Assembly (NCBI RefSeq): GCF_020171925.1
Contig: NZ_JAIVAR010000002.1
Location: 310,001-374,000 of the forward strand
Direction of reading: 5' to 3'
DNA length: 64,000 nucleotides
Origin: Rossellomorea aquimaris
GTDB lineage: Bacteria; Bacillota; Bacilli; Bacillales; Bacillaceae_B
The translations under genes were made by a program, and so were the position numbers. This document shows positions 1 through 8,669 of this stretch, one piece after another; position 1 is the first letter of the stretch, and each line of letters begins with the position of its first letter. The notes beneath the pieces were generated by a model. That model did no database searches and was not told the DNA's origin. It was given only the letters and a program-made list of their open reading frames with translations.

Positions 1-1
1 T

Positions 2-526
2 GTTTTTGAAAGAGGGGCATTTGACAGGACAGCGACCATTGCTACTAGTGAAGTAGCGTTATATTACTTAGGTTCTATCCTGTTTTTTTCAATACATGTA
101 ATTATCGCCAAAGGATTTTATACCTTAGAAAAAGGAAACTTAATACTAAAAATAGGGTACTTTAATATAATACTGAATGTCATATTCAATGAAATTTTTT
201 CAACATTAATAGGATATAAAGGTTTGGCTCTATCTTCATCTGTAATAGGGTTCTTATATACTACAATAAGCTTTGTCATACTATATAAAATTGTCGATGG
301 TTTTAACTTGAGATTTTTAAGTAAAGAGTATTTAAAAGTGCTTGTATCAGTTGTTCCAGTAGGATTTATTTTATACTTTTTGAAAAATGTTGGATATTTT
401 CAAACGATGAATGTATTTTTAAAAGTTTTCTTCTTATCGACTGTAGGGTTGGTTATATATTTACTAATTTTGTTAGTCTTGAAGTCTGATCCACTAAGGA
501 TGATACTAAAGAGAAATAACAAATAA
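2..526 (+). CDS. MurJ/MviN-like lipid-linked polysaccharide flippase, C-terminal part
   Basis: The reading frame is open from base 2 to a TAA at 524-526, so only the last ~174 residues are present and the start lies outside the window. The fragment begins with FERGAFDRTAT, the arginine-glycine motif typical of MurJ/MviN flippases, and is followed by at least four hydrophobic helices. Family members move lipid II or undecaprenyl-linked oligosaccharides across the cytoplasmic membrane. The downstream glycosyltransferase and tagO fit an envelope-polymer locus. Which lipid-linked substrate is carried cannot be told from the fragment, and an exopolysaccharide flippase is as likely as a peptidoglycan one. 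Confidence 0.75.
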   Translation, partial: VFERGAFDRTATIATSEVALYYLGSILFFSIHVIIAKGFYTLEKGNLILKIGYFNIILNVIFNEIFSTLIGYKGLALSSSVIGFLYTTISFVILYKIVDGFNLRFLSKEYLKVLVSVVPVGFILYFLKNVGYFQTMNVFLKVFFLSTVGLVIYLLILLVLKSDPLRMILKRNNK

Positions 527-542
527 AATCTGATTTTATTAA

Positions 543-571
543 TTGACATACCTAAATCCCAGTTATATTCT
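543..571 (+). promoter_or_regulatory. SigA-type promoter before the GT4 gene
   Basis: TTGACA at 543-548, a 17-base spacer and TATTCT at 566-571. The -35 is perfect and the -10 matches four of six. It lies ~85 bases upstream of the glycosyltransferase start, so that gene probably has its own transcription unit. A short stem (CCCTTG/CAAGGG, about 603-630) lies in the leader. Confidence 0.5.
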
Positions 572-655
572 ATTGGTGTTTAGAGCGAATTCTTAAGAAT
601 GACACCCTTGTTCCTCGAGAGAGATTCAAGGGATAAAAAAGGGGAGTGAACTTGA

Positions 656-1747
656 ATGAAAATACATTTGATAGCTAATATGTATCCGAGTGAAGAAGCG
701 CCTAGTTATGGCGTGTTTGTCAAAAACACGGAGAAGATCTTAGAATCTGCAGATGTTCAAGTTGATAAAACGGTCTTAAAGAAAGCAACTTCAAAACGAG
801 GGAAAATTACAGGCTATGCTTACTATTTTATAAAGATCCTATTAAAAGGTTTAGTTAATCGATATGATTATACCTATGTGCACTACGCAGCACACAATTC
901 TTTACCTTTACTAATACTTAAAAAGTTGAAAAAGAACATTAAGATTGTAACCAATGTACATGGATCTGATGTTGTCCCAGAGGTTTCCTCTCAAGAGAAG
1001 TACCAAAAGTATGTAAAAAAACTTTTGGAGAATTCTTATAAAGTCATTACACCCTCTTTCTATTATAAAGATTTAGTGAAAGAAAAATATCGCCTAACTT
1101 CAACTCCGATTGAAGTATTCCCCTCAGGAGGAGTGAATAAGAAGATATTTCATCCGAAGAATAATAAAAAGGAACTTTATGATGTTTACGGATTGGACAT
1201 GGACTATCGATATATAGGATTTGTTAGTAGATTAGATGTAGGTAAGGGTTGGGACATCCTTTTGGATGCTATATCATTAATTAAAGAAGATCCGCTTTTT
1301 AAACACGTAAAGTTTATTATTGTTGGAGACGGAAAAGACCGGGTTCAATTTGAGAAAAAAGCAAAAGAGTTAGGGATAGAGGACAGAATAATCAGGTTTA
1401 GTCTACTTCCTCAAACATCTCTAGCGGATATTTATAATTGTATAGAAATTTTCGTTTTTCCAACTATGCGAAAAGGAGAGAGCCTCGGATTAGTCGGCCT
1501 TGAAGCGATGGCTTGCGGTACTCCAGTTGTTGGAAGTAACTTAGGGGGATTGAAAGACTATATTGTTGAGGGACAAAATGGATTTCTGTTTCCACCTGGA
1601 AATAGTAAAGCGTTAGTAGATAAAATGAAACAATATTTATTATTAGACACGAAAGAAAAAGAGTCCATGGTCAGTAGTTCATTAAATAAAGCTAATGAAT
1701 ATGAGGTGGAAAGTATTAAACCTGTATTAGTAGATATTTTTAAATGA
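656..1747 (+). CDS. GT-B glycosyltransferase, family 4
   Basis: A 363-residue cytoplasmic or peripheral-membrane glycosyltransferase that should transfer a sugar from an NDP-sugar to a lipid-linked or polysaccharide acceptor. The N-terminal half has the HGSD segment of GT4 enzymes (about residue 103). The C-terminal half has GFVSRLDVGKGWD and the donor-binding E-x7-E motif in ESLGLVGLEAMACGTPVV. Length is normal for a single-domain GT4. The start follows a GGGGAGTGA ribosome site. The neighbours (flippase, O-antigen-ligase-like gene, tagO) suggest surface polysaccharide assembly, but sugar and linkage cannot be read from sequence. Confidence 0.88.
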   Translation: MKIHLIANMYPSEEAPSYGVFVKNTEKILESADVQVDKTVLKKATSKRGKITGYAYYFIKILLKGLVNRYDYTYVHYAAHNSLPLLILKKLKKNIKIVTNVHGSDVVPEVSSQEKYQKYVKKLLENSYKVITPSFYYKDLVKEKYRLTSTPIEVFPSGGVNKKIFHPKNNKKELYDVYGLDMDYRYIGFVSRLDVGKGWDILLDAISLIKEDPLFKHVKFIIVGDGKDRVQFEKKAKELGIEDRIIRFSLLPQTSLADIYNCIEIFVFPTMRKGESLGLVGLEAMACGTPVVGSNLGGLKDYIVEGQNGFLFPPGNSKALVDKMKQYLLLDTKEKESMVSSSLNKANEYEVESIKPVLVDIFK

Positions 1748-1804
1748 AATCCCGAATATCATAGTTTTTTTGGGAGGTCACTGAAGAACTATCGCCTCTT
1801 ATAT

Positions 1805-2220
1805 ACAATTGAATGAAAAACGGCCTGTTTTGGAGTGGATTTTTTTCCAAAAGGGCCGTTTTTTCTATGGAGAAGGAGATCTTCTCTTTTATATAGATCC
1901 ATTAATTTAATTATTCTTTTTGTATTAGCGGTGAATATGCCTTGGCTCTTTGTATGTGGATGCCTATTAGACCGGAAGGTGAGGCGACCTCATATCCTTA
2001 TCTGTGCTTCAATTTGCTATTTTTCGCTTCAAATTTGTATCGCACATTCGCTCTCTCCTTAGAACGATCACTATTTTGAAATTGGTTTTTCCTTATAAGT
2101 TCTTTTAATTTAATACTGACCAAGTAAGATTTGGTTATTGTTCCAGGGTATAACACTATTCTTGATAAGGGAGATTCTTGAACTTTTCCTTTATCGTTTC
2201 ATCAATGGAATAAATCATTT
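1805..2220 (-). pseudogene. Remnant of a DDE transposase (IS1182-like), C-terminal part
   Basis: Reading the minus strand gives SYLVSIK, then RYKFEAKNSKLKHR, a TAA, then GYEVASPSGLIGI. After a one-base frameshift it continues FTANTKRIIKLM. This order (YKIEAKNSELK, HGYDVASSSGL, VNLKRIIKL) is the C-terminus of IS1182-type DDE transposases as I know the family. A further shift upstream recovers a C-P-x-x-x-x-C-Y-like segment near 2150-2195. At least one stop and two frameshifts mean it is dead. No N-terminal half and no convincing inverted repeats were found, so this is an old fragment. Family placement is from memory of motifs. Confidence 0.65.
1816..1865 (+). terminator. Rho-independent terminator after the GT4 gene
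   Basis: AAACGGCCTGTTTTGG pairs with CCAAAAGGGCCGTTT across a short loop and is followed by TTTT. The same bases also encode the end of the decayed transposase on the other strand, so the hairpin may have come with that element. Confidence 0.7.
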
Positions 2221-2693
2221 TGCGCCTTTTTTTAGAACGATTTCTGAACACCTCGACAGGAGAGTACTGATTATAGCGGGTGATGTTATCCATCCGAGTT
2301 TATGGACCAACTTTCGAGACGAAAGCAACTGGAAGACGAGTACTTATTGATTAACTAAAGGTTTGAAGTAACCCTATACATACATGTTGCCATTTCTAAG
2401 AAAAACTTAAACGTCATTTATACGCCTGTTTTCAATAAGATCAACTACAGATAAAGTATAAATGGGTTTTTAAAGACGAAAGTTAAATAGACGAGTTGGA
2501 TGGACGCATTACGCCCATTAGTATGATAGTATATATCCTTTTAATCGTCATACATAAAAGTAAAGTCCAAAGTTTATAGAGATTTACGAAGAAGTTGAAC
2601 TTCTGGTACAACCACATCATCCAATCCACCTTTTTAACTTACGTTCTTTGATAATCGATGGTCAAGCATCCAACCCCTCTCCATTTCATAAGA
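2221..2693 (+). other. AT-rich spacer without a recognisable gene
   Basis: The stretch between the transposase remnant and the terminator of the next gene holds only short, unconvincing reading frames. It may contain further eroded transposon sequence; I could not align it with confidence. Confidence 0.5.
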
Positions 2694-2739
2694 AAACAGC
2701 GTTTCTTTCTTAGGGAAATGGAAGAAAGAAACGCTGTTT
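2694..2739 (-). terminator. Strong hairpin, terminator of the O-antigen-ligase-like gene
   Basis: An 18-base perfect stem (2694-2711 with 2722-2739) around a 10-base loop. It lies 53 bases beyond the stop of the minus-strand gene and is followed on that strand by a T-rich stretch. Confidence 0.7.
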
Positions 2740-2792
2740 GTAAAGAAGGGACTTTTTCAGTGACCTCGTTTTTGGGTTTATTTAGTTGAATA

Positions 2793-4193
2793 TTAAGTTA
2801 CTTCCCGTGAATCTTTAGATTCTATTGCAAGCATTGCTAATATTAATGCAAAATATATACTTACTGCGGGTGCAGTAAAAACATGTCCTGCAAAGTAAGC
2901 AATACCTAACGTTAAAATGACACTGGTTAGTAAAAGAAAGTAGTTAGGGCTAAAAAAGTTTCTAATATTGTTAAAAAGAACAAGTGTAACCTTAATTAAG
3001 AAGAATATCATAGGTGCCATCAACAATGTAAAACCGATAATTCCAAATGAGAAAAACAAATCAAAGAAATCCATTTCAATCATTTTTGGGTCTTCTGCGG
3101 AGTAGTTGCCAGCAAATCCCAAACCCAATAATTTCTGAGATATAGGTGACTGTAGATAATCTTTTAAATGATGGGCAAGATAGTCTTCTCGGCTGCTCAA
3201 AACCAGGTTCTGAACTTGTTTCTTAGAAATTTTAGTCTCTTCTTTTTTTTCAATCTTCTGCTGGCTTTGTTTTTCACTAACATTAGAATCTTCTTCTTTG
3301 ATCTGTTCAGATGTAGTCTCATTTCCTATACCTAAGAATTCCATATGAACATTGATGTTATTGAATACAGGCGTAAATGGTGTGGATACCAATAAGATCA
3401 ACAATAGCGAATAAGAAACTGCTATGTTAATTTTAGTTTGAAGATCTTTTCGAATAAACACAAGAACTGTACAAATAAAAGCAGTAGCCAATAGTGTCAA
3501 TAAAATTGAACCATAGCCCACTTTTGTGCCTAATATTAACAGAGAAAAAGAAGCTAGAATAGAAGGTATCCAATAATATATATGTTTAATTTTGCGTGTC
3601 TTTGTAATAGCATACAAACATAATACAGGGAGGATAATCGAGATGATGGCACCAATTTCGTTGCCTGCATAGAACCATCCTGTATATCCGATTTTAGCCG
3701 ACTCATAACTTTTCAAGCTTGTTGATGTCAATAAGGAAACAATCATCGAAAAAGATATAATTAGTGATGAGATGACGACATACTCCATCGCTTTATTTTT
3801 TATATTTTCACCAGATTTCTTTAGTAAGGAAAAGACCAGTAATAAATTAAAGAATACGATGTTCAAATAGATAACTTTGATGAAGAACTTAATTTCTAAG
3901 CCAATGAAAAATGGCGTTTTGGTAAAATAATTAATTAATAGGTTTGCCGATACAGCAACTCCAAGTAAAATTAGATAATAAAAAGAATTCCTTGCAAGTT
4001 TACTGTTTTTCTTATTAAGGAATATAAATAGTAAGCTAACAATCATATAAAGAACCCTTATTAATATACCAAATGTTGTTGTACTGTTTAATTTCACAAG
4101 GCTGAATGTAGTAAATATGTCGATTACTGGCTGTAATATAATGAATAGTAAGAAAAGTTTTACAAATTTCTTATTATTAATAATCTTAAGCAT
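2793..4193 (-). CDS. O-antigen ligase/polymerase-like membrane protein
   Basis: A 466-residue protein with about ten to twelve hydrophobic helices and a large hydrophilic loop near residues 285-365. The loop is rich in E, K and Q and precedes a conserved-looking LGLGFAGNYS segment. This topology is that of the O-antigen ligase-like family (Wzy/WaaL/TuaE-type), which polymerises or attaches lipid-linked glycans on the outer face of the membrane. It is transcribed away from tagO. Its base composition is as AT-rich as the flippase and GT4 genes, unlike the deg region, which suggests a variable polysaccharide locus. The acceptor is unknown. Confidence 0.75.
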   Translation of the reverse strand: MLKIINNKKFVKLFLLFIILQPVIDIFTTFSLVKLNSTTTFGILIRVLYMIVSLLFIFLNKKNSKLARNSFYYLILLGVAVSANLLINYFTKTPFFIGLEIKFFIKVIYLNIVFFNLLLVFSLLKKSGENIKNKAMEYVVISSLIISFSMIVSLLTSTSLKSYESAKIGYTGWFYAGNEIGAIISIILPVLCLYAITKTRKIKHIYYWIPSILASFSLLILGTKVGYGSILLTLLATAFICTVLVFIRKDLQTKINIAVSYSLLLILLVSTPFTPVFNNINVHMEFLGIGNETTSEQIKEEDSNVSEKQSQQKIEKKEETKISKKQVQNLVLSSREDYLAHHLKDYLQSPISQKLLGLGFAGNYSAEDPKMIEMDFFDLFFSFGIIGFTLLMAPMIFFLIKVTLVLFNNIRNFFSPNYFLLLTSVILTLGIAYFAGHVFTAPAVSIYFALILAMLAIESKDSREVT

Positions 4194-4384
4194 TATAGAT
4201 GAGTTCCTCCAAACTTTTCAATTTCCTTTATATAGGATACATTATTTTATTACTTGGGTAAATAACTAAATATCTAGTATTTGTAGAAATTTCTTGAAAT
4301 TTGTAATATTTTCCTATATTGTTGACTAGTAAACATTCCTTAAAGTCTAGTAATATATTCTTTATTCCAATAATTAATTAGCTG

Positions 4385-4393
4385 TGATATAAT
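4385..4393 (+). promoter_or_regulatory. Extended -10 promoter for tagO
   Basis: TGATATAAT at 4385-4393 is a perfect extended -10 (TGnTATAAT). No good -35 is visible at 17 bases, as is common for this class. Start codon is ~90 bases downstream. Confidence 0.55.
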
Positions 4394-4483
4394 TCATCAG
4401 GGTATAGAAAATTGTCGTTTCCAAAAAATGTTCTGTTTTTGTTATAAATAAATGGGTAACATATTTGTCAAGGAGGATCTTTA

Positions 4484-5530
4484 ATGTATGTCATTGTTTT
4501 ATTAGCTTGCTTCATCCTCTCCATTGTACTAACGCCATTGGTCAAAAGGTTTGCCATATTCATCGGAGCAACAGATCAGCCAAATCAAAGAAAAGTACAC
4601 TCTAAACTGATGCCTCGTTTAGGGGGACTCGCCATTTTTCTGAGCTTCTTCATTGGGTATATTATTTTAAAACCTGTAAGTCCATATGCATTAGGGATAT
4701 TAGCAGGGGCTTTTGTTATTACAATAACAGGTATCCTTGATGATATTTTTGAGTTATCAGCCAAAGTTAAATTGATTGGACAATTTGCTGCAGCACTTCT
4801 TGTAATATTTTTAGGAGGGGCTCAGCTTGAGTTAATTAACTTTCCATTTGGTGGTCAGATTGAATTTGGTTATTTAAGTATACCACTCACAATTATTTGG
4901 ATTGTTGGAATAACTAATGCAATCAATTTAATTGACGGTTTGGATGGTTTAGCTGCAGGAGTATCATCCATCGCATTAATTACCATATCTGGGATGGCAC
5001 TAACAATGGGAGACGCTTTTGTTGCTACAATAGGATCATTGTTATTAGTAAGCACTTTAGGGTTCTTGTTTTATAATTTTCATCCTGCCAAGATTTTTAT
5101 GGGTGATACTGGTGCTTTATTTTTAGGGTATATGATCTCTGTCCTTGCACTTTTAGGCTTTAAAAACATAACGGTTATTTCACTAATCATACCTGTTATT
5201 ATACTCGGTGTTCCTATTTCTGATACATTCTTTGCTATAATAAGAAGATTTGTAAATAAACAGCCTCTCTCAGAGCCTGACAAGTCTCACTTACATCATT
5301 GTTTATTAAGAATTGGTTATACCCATAGACAGACAGTCCTAATTATTTATTCCATCGCAGCTTTATTTGGTCTCGCAGCAGTAATATTTTCGCAAGCTAC
5401 TTTTTGGGGAGCTGTTATCCTTATAGCAGTTCTACTTGTGGCAATTGAAATTTTTGTGGAAAGTATAGGGTTAGTAGGTCAAAATTATCAACCTTTGCTT
5501 AAAATAGTGAAAACTAGAAGGAATAGCTAA
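4484..5530 (+). CDS. tagO: UDP-GlcNAc:undecaprenyl-phosphate GlcNAc-1-phosphate transferase
   Basis: TagO carries out the first membrane step of wall teichoic acid linkage-unit synthesis, forming undecaprenyl-PP-GlcNAc on the cytoplasmic face. The 348-residue polytopic protein has the family motifs in order: DDIFELSAKVK (catalytic aspartates, about 85-95), NAINLIDGLDGLA (about 146-158), FMGDTGALFLGY (about 205-216) and the HLHHCLL histidine motif (about 270). Length matches B. subtilis TagO (358). The start follows AAGGAGGATC. Position before an LCP gene, yvyE and degSU repeats the B. subtilis order, which supports tagO rather than another WecA-type enzyme. A strong terminator follows. Confidence 0.93.
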   Translation: MYVIVLLACFILSIVLTPLVKRFAIFIGATDQPNQRKVHSKLMPRLGGLAIFLSFFIGYIILKPVSPYALGILAGAFVITITGILDDIFELSAKVKLIGQFAAALLVIFLGGAQLELINFPFGGQIEFGYLSIPLTIIWIVGITNAINLIDGLDGLAAGVSSIALITISGMALTMGDAFVATIGSLLLVSTLGFLFYNFHPAKIFMGDTGALFLGYMISVLALLGFKNITVISLIIPVIILGVPISDTFFAIIRRFVNKQPLSEPDKSHLHHCLLRIGYTHRQTVLIIYSIAALFGLAAVIFSQATFWGAVILIAVLLVAIEIFVESIGLVGQNYQPLLKIVKTRRNS

Positions 5531-5601
5531 AATTTGCACTGAAGTTTATCGGCTAATAGATACAGTAGAACGAGTCTGGGACAATGTGCTTTAGACAAAG
5601 C

Positions 5602-5649
5602 AAAACCCGAACGAATTTGTGGAATTGGCGACAAATTTGTTCGGGTTTT
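5602..5649 (+). terminator. tagO terminator
   Basis: AAAACCCGAACGAATTTGT pairs with ACAAATTTGTTCGGGTTTT (one G-T pair) across a 10-base loop and ends in a T run. Confidence 0.85.
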
Positions 5650-5698
5650 AAATTATTTGTATAACTGTACGATGAGATTTTACTTCTGTTTAGCGGTT

Positions 5699-5814
5699 GA
5701 TTGGAGTGCAAAACAAAGACTCCTGCGGGAAAAGCGAGTTAGGTGAGGCCCCACAGGAGCGAATGTATCAAGGAAGCTCACCAATCGCCCGCGGAAAGCG
5801 AAGTTTTGCACGGA
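5699..5814 (+). repeat. GATTGGAGTG-type Bacillus intergenic repeat, copy 1
   Basis: Starts GATTGGAGTGCAAAAC and ends GTTTTGCACGG, so the ends are inverted. Inside are GACTCCTGCGGGAAAAGCG, GTGAGGCCCCACAGGAGCG and CCCGCGGAAAGCG. A diverged copy is at 59304-59416. Reversed outer parts form the ends of the two mosaic repeats in the trehalose locus. It can fold into a long imperfect hairpin. No coding role. Confidence 0.8.
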
Positions 5815-5891
5815 AAACATTAGCGGTATTAAAAACTGAAACTGATATTGTTCGACTTTATTTGTAGAGATCTTAGTTTTGTCCCAGCCTC

Positions 5892-6228
5892 TTTGTTATT
5901 TAATGTTCTCTTCTTTAACTACTTATTAAAATAATAATAATATAGACACTTGCTTATTATTTTTTGTGTGGTCGAGGTTAATTTATTTTAGAGTGCTTTA
6001 AGGTTAATTAGAATACACCTATTTCCAGCTTGAATCCCAATCCCAATATGTCAGCCGCCTAATCTATTGCATTGTTCAAAGCCCCTTAAATCAAATCCTA
6101 ATGAATTGTAGCGGCGATATTCGTAAACGATAAGCTCAATAATCCCTTAGTGAGGGTGGAGCAAAGTGTTTAGACAATTAGCCTAGGGAAACGAGGAATT
6201 AATACACATAGGCCATTTGAGGACCAGC
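5892..6228 (+). other. Intergenic region with no gene found
   Basis: Between the composite repeat and the LCP gene. No reading frame with a ribosome site and no RNA gene was recognised. Confidence 0.5.
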
Positions 6229-6269
6229 GATAAAATAAGTAAATACATTAAAGTTTTACTTATTTTATC
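6229..6269 (-). terminator. AT-rich 15-base hairpin downstream of the LCP gene
   Basis: GATAAAATAAGTAAA (6229-6243) pairs perfectly with TTTACTTATTTTATC (6255-6269). It lies 42 bases past the stop of the minus-strand LCP gene. There is no U run on that strand, so the terminator role is inferred from position only. Confidence 0.4.
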
Positions 6270-6310
6270 TAATTTGGTAGATGTAATATTTAATATATTA
6301 ATATTGTAAT

Positions 6311-7288
6311 TTATGGTAGCTTCAAGTGATTCTTTAATTCCTTTGTTACTTCAGATACAGACTCCTCGTCCAATTCCCAATAATAAGTGCCATCTATATA
6401 CATATCTTGTCCCTCTAAAGTCAGAGTATCCATTTTAATTTTTCCGTTGAGGCCGTAACTGATAAATGACTTCATTTCGTCAAAAGTCATGTTTGTTTCC
6501 ATGTTACTTCCGATAGCTTCGATAATATCATCGTATTTAGAAAGTGAGTTTGCAGATATTGCTTTTTTGGTTATAGCTTTTAGTATTTCCTGCTGCCGCT
6601 TACCTCTTTCAATATCGTTATCTTGCTTGCGAGTACGTGCTAGTGCCAGTGTTTCTTCTCCATCAAGTATTTGCTTTCCTGGGAAGAGATGAATGGCATC
6701 ATGATGATCTTCCGCATCCTTTTCAGAAATCTCGTAAGGTACATCAACGACAATTCCATCTAATGCGTCAATAACTTCCATGAAGGCATAGAAGTTCATT
6801 TTCACATAATAATCTACTGGTATGTCCATTGTTTCTTCTATAGTATCAATTGTGGCTTTGGGGCCGCCGAAGTAATGAGCGTGATTGATCTTCGTTTTAT
6901 ATTCTACTTCAGGTATGTATACATAAGAATCACGAGGAATACTAACAAGCTTAACGGATTTTTTCGCTTTATTAAGAGTAGCAAGCATTAGTGCATCTGA
7001 TCTGGTTTTCTCTCCATACTGACGACTGTTACTTCCATCCACCCCAATAAAAAGTATTGATACATTATCTTTATCTGGGTCCACTGCCTTCTCTCGCTTA
7101 TCAGATTTATCTCTTCCATCATCTTTATAAGAACTTGAAAAAACAGTTTCAGCCTTTTTATATAGAAAAGCACCGTATCCTGCTGCTGAAAATGCGATGA
7201 TTAATGAAGGGATTACAAGGAAAAATAAAAAGCGCCTTCTTCGCTTTTTCTTCTTAATCATTCTTTTATAGTGACGATCAATTGACAT
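6311..7288 (-). CDS. tagV: LCP-family glycopolymer ligase, TagV-like
   Basis: LytR-CpsA-Psr proteins transfer teichoic acid or other glycopolymers from undecaprenyl-PP to peptidoglycan outside the cell. The 325-residue protein has a lysine/arginine-rich start, one membrane helix (about 19-42) and an extracellular LCP domain. In the domain are FIGVDG, the TRSDALMLATLN segment, VSIPRDSYVYIP, KINHAHYFGGP and the ALARTRKQDND segment with the arginines that bind pyrophosphate. The start has AAAAGGAGTTT upstream. Its place between tagO and yvyE is that of B. subtilis tagV (yvhJ), hence the symbol. A second LCP gene lies at 30613-31545. Confidence 0.85.
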   Translation of the reverse strand: MSIDRHYKRMIKKKKRRRRFLFFLVIPSLIIAFSAAGYGAFLYKKAETVFSSSYKDDGRDKSDKREKAVDPDKDNVSILFIGVDGSNSRQYGEKTRSDALMLATLNKAKKSVKLVSIPRDSYVYIPEVEYKTKINHAHYFGGPKATIDTIEETMDIPVDYYVKMNFYAFMEVIDALDGIVVDVPYEISEKDAEDHHDAIHLFPGKQILDGEETLALARTRKQDNDIERGKRQQEILKAITKKAISANSLSKYDDIIEAIGSNMETNMTFDEMKSFISYGLNGKIKMDTLTLEGQDMYIDGTYYWELDEESVSEVTKELKNHLKLP

Positions 7289-7483
7289 AAATTAAACTCC
7301 TTTTAGTAGATAGGATTTGCTTTTTTCTTTAACAACTAAATCATAAATACCTAATTACTGTCTTTAATCCTTTTATTCCCTTGGTAAGTAAATTTACACC
7401 AAAGAATATTTTACTACTTAAACACCCAAAACGTAAAATGAAAATTTCATTACAAACACTTTAGAAAAACGAGGGGCGTACCT

Positions 7484-8119
7484 TTAGTGTATTAACGTAT
7501 CCAGGTATTCCACTTCCCCTTCTTCAACCTCTCCCTGACCATTCGTCAGTTCCGTCATCCAGTCGGTAAACGATTCTTTTGCGCTTTCTTCAACATACAC
7601 CTCGACCTCCACTGCATCAAGATAGTGAATCTCCTTCAATTCATACTGCGAAGAACGCACCTCATTCTCCACTTTCCCAAGCCACGTATAGTCAAACTTC
7701 GTTTTCATGATCCGCATCAGCTTTCGTTCGACAATCCCGGTGGTATTGAGCCCTTCTGATGTCGATTTTCCGTACGCGCGGATGAGGCCGCCTGCTCCAA
7801 GCTTGATGCCTCCAAAATAGCGTGTGACGACGACGACTGTGTCTTTCAGGTCTCGTTTCTTCAGGACTTCGAGCATTGGCACTCCGGCAGTACCACTTGG
7901 TTCGCCGTCATCATTTGCCTTCTGGATCAGATTATTTTCACCGATCATATAGGCAGAGCAGTTGTGATTGGCATCCCGGTGCTTTTTTTTGATTTCAGCA
8001 ATGAAGCTTTGTGCTTCTTCTTCGGTTTCTGCACGGTTTACGTAAGCGATGAATCGTGAGCGTTCGATGTTGATTTCATGTTCTCCGTAGCCTTTGACGG
8101 TATTATAGCGATGTAACAA
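7484..8119 (-). CDS. yvyE: YigZ/IMPACT (UPF0029) family protein
   Basis: A 211-residue protein of the IMPACT/YigZ family, equal in size to B. subtilis YvyE. The N-terminal domain shows ERSRFIAYVNR, NHNCSAYMIG, NDDGEPSGTAG and TRYFGGIKLGAGGL (about residues 100-113), the family's signature segments. The rest is the ferredoxin-fold C-terminal domain. The biochemical role is not established; a part in translation control has been proposed for relatives, and an X-Pro dipeptidase label in databases is doubtful. It is divergent from degS, as in B. subtilis. Confidence 0.9.
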   Translation of the reverse strand: MLHRYNTVKGYGEHEINIERSRFIAYVNRAETEEEAQSFIAEIKKKHRDANHNCSAYMIGENNLIQKANDDGEPSGTAGVPMLEVLKKRDLKDTVVVVTRYFGGIKLGAGGLIRAYGKSTSEGLNTTGIVERKLMRIMKTKFDYTWLGKVENEVRSSQYELKEIHYLDAVEVEVYVEESAKESFTDWMTELTNGQGEVEEGEVEYLDTLIH

Positions 8120-8669
8120 ATAGCATTCTCCTCTCGACGAATAGGTTTGGATTTTATGTAAATAGGGTATTGTTTGTTGATTTTTCTTCTCTTTCTACTA
8201 TAAAGGACTGGGCATAAATTTGCACAGATTGTGAATATTCGACAAGGGAATATATGGTTCTACATGAAATAATGGTAATACAATGTAATGAAACTTTAAT
8301 CTCCGACAATATATGACATGGTATAATTGACGCTGAACATAATACTTTTTCTATTCCTGTTTTATGTTCGTAGGTGAATGGTCTCTTTTATTCCGACCCT
8401 TCCGAATCCGGCATAAGGACCTTATGAAAAACCTTATAAGGTTGAAGGAGAAAAATATGCCTAGATGAATAAAGGAGATTCATGATTTTTCATCGAAATT
8501 TTTATAGGTATATTATATATATTTGTTAATAGGTAGTTGGACACGTTAACAGCTCCAACGATTGTACTATTTACCGATTTATTAGTATAGTCGAATAATA
8601 TGTGGTGAAAATCACTCAAGTGAACTTCTAGGGATAAGACGATATGTGGAACGTAAAGAGGGATGTACC
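8120..8669 (+). other. Divergent yvyE-degS regulatory region
   Basis: About 550 bases without a supported gene. It holds the extended -10 at 8319-8327, a palindromic ACCTTATAAGGT hairpin near 8418-8443 without a T run, and an AT-rich stretch. A possible ATG with AAAGGAG near 8480 opens only a very short frame. The long leader is a likely place for degSU regulation. Confidence 0.5.
8319..8327 (+). promoter_or_regulatory. Candidate extended -10 promoter for degSU
   Basis: TGGTATAAT is a perfect TGnTATAAT. It lies ~340 bases before degS, so the transcript would have a long leader; other promoters closer to degS are possible. Confidence 0.4.

Larger units (their letters stand above)
5572..5891 (+). 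repeat. Composite intergenic repeat bounded by 13-base inverted ends
   Basis: GAGTCTGGGACAA (5572-5584) and TTGTCCCAGCCTC (5879-5891) are inverted copies with one mismatch, about 300 bases apart. CTGGGACAA ends of this kind are common in Firmicute intergenic repeats. Inside are the tagO terminator hairpin and a second, different repeat (5699-5814), giving a nested structure. Confidence 0.55.

Noticed and set aside
1835-2062. A 75-codon plus-strand frame after the GT4 gene
   Set aside because: It begins inside a terminator hairpin, has no ribosome site and is antisense to a recognisable transposase remnant.
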